A DNA stretch of 8,951 bases. Origin: Francisellaceae bacterium (GTDB lineage: Bacteria; Pseudomonadota; Gammaproteobacteria; Berkiellales; Berkiellaceae). Positions 5,907 to 8,951 of this stretch are shown one piece after another. The DNA lies in NCBI GenBank assembly GCA_023266415.1, contig JAHFQG010000044.1, forward strand, positions 1 to 8,951. Reading direction: 5' to 3'. Within the stretch, counting starts at the first letter, position 1; each line of letters begins with the position of its first letter. A program made the translations under genes and the position numbers. The notes beneath the pieces are model-generated. The model saw only the letters and a list, made by a program, of their open reading frames with translations. It made no database searches and had not been told where the DNA came from.

Positions 5907-6932
5907 AGTGAGTTGTTGAGCGATATGAGAACGAATTTTCTCAGGGAGATTTTCGCGGCCTAGGCGCAGGGCTTCGGTGATGGCGTAAGAGAAGGCGGTT
6001 CGCTGGGCATTGCCATGGCTTTTGATGACGACGCCGTTGAGGCCCAGGAAGCAGGCGCCGTTTTGTTGGCGCGGATCATACCGTTTTTGGAGTCGACGAA
6101 ACGCAGGTTTGAGGAGGAAGGCCAGGCCTTTGGTGTAAAGAGTACTCATGAGTTCTTTTTTGAGGGCATTGAGCAGGATATGAGCCACTCCTTCACTGCA
6201 TTTAAGGGCAACATTACCCACAAAGCCATCGCAGACGACCACATCAGCTTCCCCATGATACATACCGTTACCTTCCACGAAACCGATGTAGTTCATTTGA
6301 CCTTTTGCCCGGATGAGGGCATCCGCTTGTTTCACCACTTCGTTGCCTTTGATAACTTCGGAGCCAATATTGAGTAGGGCCACTCTGGGGGAAGGTTTAT
6401 CGTCCAAGATGCTGGCGCAGACGGCACCCATAACAGCAAATTGGAAAAGATGTTCTGCGGTACAATCAACGTTAGCGCCTAAATCGAGCACTCGCACGAA
6501 GCCTTCTCCTTGAGTGGGAGAGACGGCGGGGAGGGAATATACGATGGCGGGACGATCGATACCGGGGAGGGTTTTCAGAACAAAGCGGGCGATGGCCATG
6601 AGGGCCCCGGTGTTCCCCGCGCTGACGCAAGCGGCTGCTCTGCCTTCATGCACCAAATTGATGGCCACGCGCATAGAGGAATCTTTTTTGTGACGCATGG
6701 CGGTAGCGGGAGATTCATCCATGAGTACTTGTTCGGAGGTAGGGTGTATTTGGTAACGGGCTTTAAGCTCAGGCTTCGGCTTATGTGCTGCAAGAGCGGC
6801 GAGGATACTGTGGGCATCACCCACCAACATAAGATGCAAGTCTGAATGGCGTTTTAATGCATCGAGTGCGGCTGGAACGACGACGGAAGGGCCGTGATCG
6901 CCCCCCATAGCATCCAAAGATAAGATTATCAA
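5904..6932 (-). CDS. plsX: Phosphate acyltransferase
   Basis: Converts acyl-ACP and phosphate to acyl-phosphate, the acyl donor used by PlsY to start phospholipid synthesis; a peripheral membrane protein. Family blocks appear in order over 342 residues: LDAMGGDHGP (6-15), SAGNTGALMA (104-113), LDLGANVDC (149-157), LLNIGSE (186-192), FVEGN (218-222), DGFVGNVALK (235-244) and VIKSHG (302-307). The start must be TTG (6930-6932): an in-frame TAA lies five codons upstream at 6945-6947 with no ATG or GTG between, and the next ATG is inside the DAMGGD motif. TAAAGG at 6942-6947 serves as a moderate ribosome site. Confidence 0.97.
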   Translation of the reverse strand: MIILSLDAMGGDHGPSVVVPAALDALKRHSDLHLMLVGDAHSILAALAAHKPKPELKARYQIHPTSEQVLMDESPATAMRHKKDSSMRVAINLVHEGRAAACVSAGNTGALMAIARFVLKTLPGIDRPAIVYSLPAVSPTQGEGFVRVLDLGANVDCTAEHLFQFAVMGAVCASILDDKPSPRVALLNIGSEVIKGNEVVKQADALIRAKGQMNYIGFVEGNGMYHGEADVVVCDGFVGNVALKCSEGVAHILLNALKKELMSTLYTKGLAFLLKPAFRRLQKRYDPRQQNGACFLGLNGVVIKSHGNAQRTAFSYAITEALRLGRENLPEKIRSHIAQQLT

Positions 6933-6941
6933 CTTAACTTG

Positions 6942-6947
6942 CCTTTA
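6942..6947 (-). promoter_or_regulatory. Ribosome binding site of plsX fused with rpmF stop
   Basis: TAAAGG on the minus strand: the rpmF stop codon TAA overlaps the probable Shine-Dalgarno, 9 nt before the TTG start of plsX. A weak start codon with long spacing suggests plsX depends on coupling to rpmF (inference). Confidence 0.55.
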
Positions 6948-7142
6948 ATCTTCGACCATGTCGACTGTGTCAGGCTGATTAATAACCTGTTTGCCACGAT
7001 AAAATCCTTTGGCCGTGACATGATGACGAAGATGGGTTTCGCCGGAGGTTTTGTCGATGGATAAGGTAGGGGAAGCGAGGGAATCGTGTGCGCGACGCAT
7101 ATCGCGTTTTGAGCGGCTTTTTCTGGTTTGTTGCACAGCCAT
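6945..7142 (-). CDS. rpmF: 50S ribosomal protein L32
   Basis: Small basic protein of the large ribosomal subunit, 65 residues. The N-terminal [20 protein letters not shown] and the central [19 protein letters not shown] are typical of gammaproteobacterial L32; this form lacks zinc-binding CxxC pairs. The C-terminal tail ([11 protein letters not shown]) is acidic and slightly longer than in E. coli. The ATG has GGAG about 7 nt upstream. It heads the fatty-acid operon, but the yceD (DUF177) gene that normally precedes it is absent. Confidence 0.96.
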   Translation of the reverse strand: MAVQQTRKSRSKRDMRRAHDSLASPTLSIDKTSGETHLRHHVTAKGFYRGKQVINQPDTVDMVED

Positions 7143-7180
7143 AGTAATCTCCGACTAGGAATAGGGGCTTAAAGTGGTTT

Positions 7181-7189
7181 ATTCTAACA
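7181..7189 (-). promoter_or_regulatory. Candidate extended -10 promoter of the rpmF-plsX-fab operon
   Basis: On the minus strand TGTTAGAAT forms an extended -10 element (TG, one base, then TAGAAT) about 38 bp before the rpmF ATG. No good -35 is seen (CTGCTT at a 17-bp spacing), which an extended -10 can tolerate. An A/T-rich tract lies just upstream. Confidence 0.5.
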
Positions 7190-7271
7190 AATTTTTGGAT
7201 TAAAAGCAGCTTTACGTTAAAATCGTGTGGGTTCAGCATGCAACGCCCATATAAGTTAGTTAAGGAATATA

Positions 7272-7853
7272 ATGCAGTCCCACGCTATTATTTTAGCCTC
7301 TGGCTCCCCTTATAGGAAGCAGCTGTTAGACCGTTTACGATTACCTTATACGGTGGTACCGCCAGATGTGGATGAAAGCAACCCAGGCCTCTCAGCGCCT
7401 GATTTAGCCACCTATTTGGCCGAAAAAAAGGCTCAAACGGTGTCTTTGTTGCATCGGGATGCCATTTGCATTGGGGGAGATCAAGTGCCTTATTGCCAAG
7501 GGCAGATTATAAACAAGCCAGGCACCTTAGAAAATAATATTGTGCAATTACAACAATTCAGTGGACAACGGGTCACTTTTTATGGGGGGTTGTGTGTATT
7601 GTATCCAAAAAAGCACATACGACGGATCAGTTTGTATCAAACGTCTGTGTTATATCGCTCACTTACATTAGAGCAAATTGAACGTTATGTGGCAAAAGAA
7701 CCGGCCTTAGACTGCGCCGGTGCACTTAAGCTAGAAGGCTTAGGTATATCGCTCATCGCTGCCATGGACGGAGGAACAGACATCACCGCTTTGATGGGCA
7801 TGTCGTTGATCCAGTTGGTGGATGATTTAAGATTGTGTGGCGTGGATATTTAA
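7272..7853 (+). CDS. maf: Maf-family nucleotide pyrophosphatase (YceF type, probable 7-methyl-GTP pyrophosphatase)
   Basis: Hydrolyses non-canonical nucleoside triphosphates to monophosphates, a house-cleaning role. The 193-residue protein has the N-terminal ILASGSPYRKQLL loop (7-19), the catalytic D70 in GGDQV, and NKPG (81-84). The stretch YVAKEPALDCAGALKLEGLGISL is closer to the YceF/m7GTP group than to the dTTP/UTP (YhdE) group. The residue before the catalytic Asp is Gly instead of the usual Ser. The ATG has AAGGA (7262-7266) 5 nt upstream; a TATAAG at 7250-7255 may be its -10. It diverges from rpmF, as yceF does from yceD-rpmF in E. coli, and its stop is 4 bp from the convergent lepB stop. 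Confidence 0.9.
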   Translation: MQSHAIILASGSPYRKQLLDRLRLPYTVVPPDVDESNPGLSAPDLATYLAEKKAQTVSLLHRDAICIGGDQVPYCQGQIINKPGTLENNIVQLQQFSGQRVTFYGGLCVLYPKKHIRRISLYQTSVLYRSLTLEQIERYVAKEPALDCAGALKLEGLGISLIAAMDGGTDITALMGMSLIQLVDDLRLCGVDI

Positions 7854-7857
7854 TAAG

Positions 7858-8649
7858 TTACTCAATCTTCTTCCCAATCCGCCCCATCCGAATCTTCTTA
7901 TCTATCGTATCCCAGCTCATCCAGATACGCACGGCTTTGCCTACCACATATTTGTCTTTCACCAAGCCCCAAAAGCGGCTGTCTCGACTGTTGTCTCGGT
8001 TATCCCCCAGCATAAAGTATTCGTTTTGGGGTACCAGAAAGGCGGGTATATCCTGACCTACCACATGGGGTCGAATAAACAGCGTATGTTCGATCCCATT
8101 TGTGAAACGTTCAGTTTTCTTCTGAACGGTATACGATTGTCCGTGCAATTCTAAGTCGTAATCCACCCCATCATCGGTTTGAAGTTGGGGTTGTCCGTTG
8201 ATATAGAGGGTTTTGTGTTTGTATTCTATGGTATCTCCTGGAAGACCCACCACCCGCTTGATAAAATCTTCGGAGATATTAAAGGGGGCATGAAACACCA
8301 CCACATCGCCCCGTTTTAAAGCCCCCACAGACACCACTTTGGTGCCTAACAAGGGAAGTCGTATGCCATAGGCGTACTTGTTGACCAAAATAAAATCACC
8401 CTCCAGAAGACCTGGCTTCATGGAACCTGAGGGGATACGAAAGGGTTCGACCAAAAAAGAGCGCACACAGAGCACCAATAATAATACTGGAAAAATAGCT
8501 TCGGCTTGCATAATGAGCCAAGGGGTATTTTTTTTAACAGACAGAAGGCGTCTGGGTTTAAGCCAAATTAAGTCTAATGCCATTAAAAATGCACACGTGA
8601 GGACGCCTAATGTTAAAAGGGTTGCAAAGTTCCACGCGATTTCAAACAT
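7858..8649 (-). CDS. lepB: Signal peptidase I
   Basis: Inner-membrane serine protease that cleaves signal peptides from exported proteins. The 263-residue protein has two N-terminal hydrophobic segments (about 7-29 and 50-66) around a basic cytoplasmic loop, then the periplasmic catalytic domain. The nucleophile is S76 in IPSGSM and the general base K131 in FIKRVVGLPGD, 55 residues apart as in E. coli. The GDNRDNSRDSRFWG box (215-228) is complete. AAGGAT sits 7 nt before the ATG, and lepA ends 12 bp upstream, so the two form an operon. It is somewhat shorter than E. coli LepB (324 residues). The usual next gene, rnc, is not present; Maf converges instead. Confidence 0.97.
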   Translation of the reverse strand: MFEIAWNFATLLTLGVLTCAFLMALDLIWLKPRRLLSVKKNTPWLIMQAEAIFPVLLLVLCVRSFLVEPFRIPSGSMKPGLLEGDFILVNKYAYGIRLPLLGTKVVSVGALKRGDVVVFHAPFNISEDFIKRVVGLPGDTIEYKHKTLYINGQPQLQTDDGVDYDLELHGQSYTVQKKTERFTNGIEHTLFIRPHVVGQDIPAFLVPQNEYFMLGDNRDNSRDSRFWGLVKDKYVVGKAVRIWMSWDTIDKKIRMGRIGKKIE

Positions 8650-8661
8650 ACGGTATCCTTC

Positions 8662-8951
8662 TTACTCTTTATCAATTTTCAGTACAGCCAAAAACGCTTC
8701 TTGGGGAACTTCCACTGAACCAACTTGTTTCATGCGTTTTTTGCCCCGTTTTTGTTTATCCAACAATTTTCGTTTTCGGCTAACATCGCCGCCATAACAT
8801 TTGGCGGTGACATTTTTACGCAAGGCTTTGACGGTGGTACTTGCAATGATATGTCCCCCTAGGGCAGCTTGAATGGCCACATCAAACATTTGGCGAGGAA
8901 TGAGGGTTTTTAATACATCGGCCATTTGGCGTCCGCGGTATTCGGCTTGGG
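8662..8951 (-). CDS. lepA: Elongation factor 4 (LepA), C-terminal end, cut by window edge
   Basis: The last 95 residues of the ribosome back-translocation GTPase LepA/EF4. The visible part is the LepA-specific C-terminal domain, with [19 protein letters not shown], the [19 protein letters not shown] block and [21 protein letters not shown], all closely matching E. coli LepA. The frame is open to the window edge, so an internal ATG at 8925 is not the start. The GTPase domain is outside the window. Confidence 0.97.
   Translation of the reverse strand, partial: QAEYRGRQMADVLKTLIPRQMFDVAIQAALGGHIIASTTVKALRKNVTAKCYGGDVSRKRKLLDKQKRGKKRMKQVGSVEVPQEAFLAVLKIDKE

Noticed and set aside
6015..6845. Open frames on the + strand opposite plsX
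   Set aside because: Shadow frames of a conserved gene with low-complexity translations and no family resemblance.

Overview
The window looks like ordinary chromosomal housekeeping DNA from a gammaproteobacterium. The evidence is the syntenic block Maf(YceF-type)<->rpmF-plsX-fabH-fabD-fabG-acpP-fabF, the lepA-lepB pair, and protein sequences that read as gammaproteobacterial. The phosphatidylserine synthase is the small membrane CDP-alcohol phosphotransferase type (as in Pseudomonas- or Legionella-like lineages), not the PLD-type enzyme of E. coli, so this is not an enteric. A Legionellales-like or other deep-branching gammaproteobacterium is possible, but I cannot fix the genus from sequence alone.

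Layout, left to right. (1) 2-445 (+): the C-terminal part of a protein I read as a Tus/Ter-family replication-terminus-binding protein, cut by the window edge. (2) 447-1202 (-): pssA, convergent with it. (3) 1275-1604 (+): a DUF3579-family protein whose last codons lie in a GC-rich perfect palindrome. (4) 1630-7142 (-): the fatty-acid/phospholipid operon, transcribed as rpmF, plsX, fabH, fabD, fabG, acpP, fabF. It is tightly packed except for 147 bp between fabG and acpP, which holds a dispersed-repeat-like palindrome and a terminator-like hairpin pointing against the operon. (5) 7272-7853 (+): a Maf-family nucleotide pyrophosphatase diverging from rpmF. (6) 7858-8951 (-): lepB and the C-terminal end of lepA, transcribed lepA to lepB.

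Function. FabD loads malonyl groups onto AcpP. FabH starts chains, FabF elongates them and FabG reduces the 3-keto intermediates. PlsX turns acyl-ACP into acyl-phosphate for glycerolipid synthesis. PssA, in a separate transcription unit, then converts CDP-diacylglycerol to phosphatidylserine, the precursor of phosphatidylethanolamine. L32 (rpmF) heads the operon, as is common in gammaproteobacteria. LepA (EF4) and LepB (signal peptidase I) link translation and secretion.

No stretch longer than 300 bases lacks a gene; the longest gaps are 3116-3262 and 7143-7271. I find no CRISPR array, tRNA, rRNA, transposase or other clearly new system. The most unusual items are the Tus-like gene, the palindromic repeats around fabG-acpP and fabF, and departures from the usual gene order (no yceD before rpmF, no rnc after lepB, no pabC/mltG after fabF).
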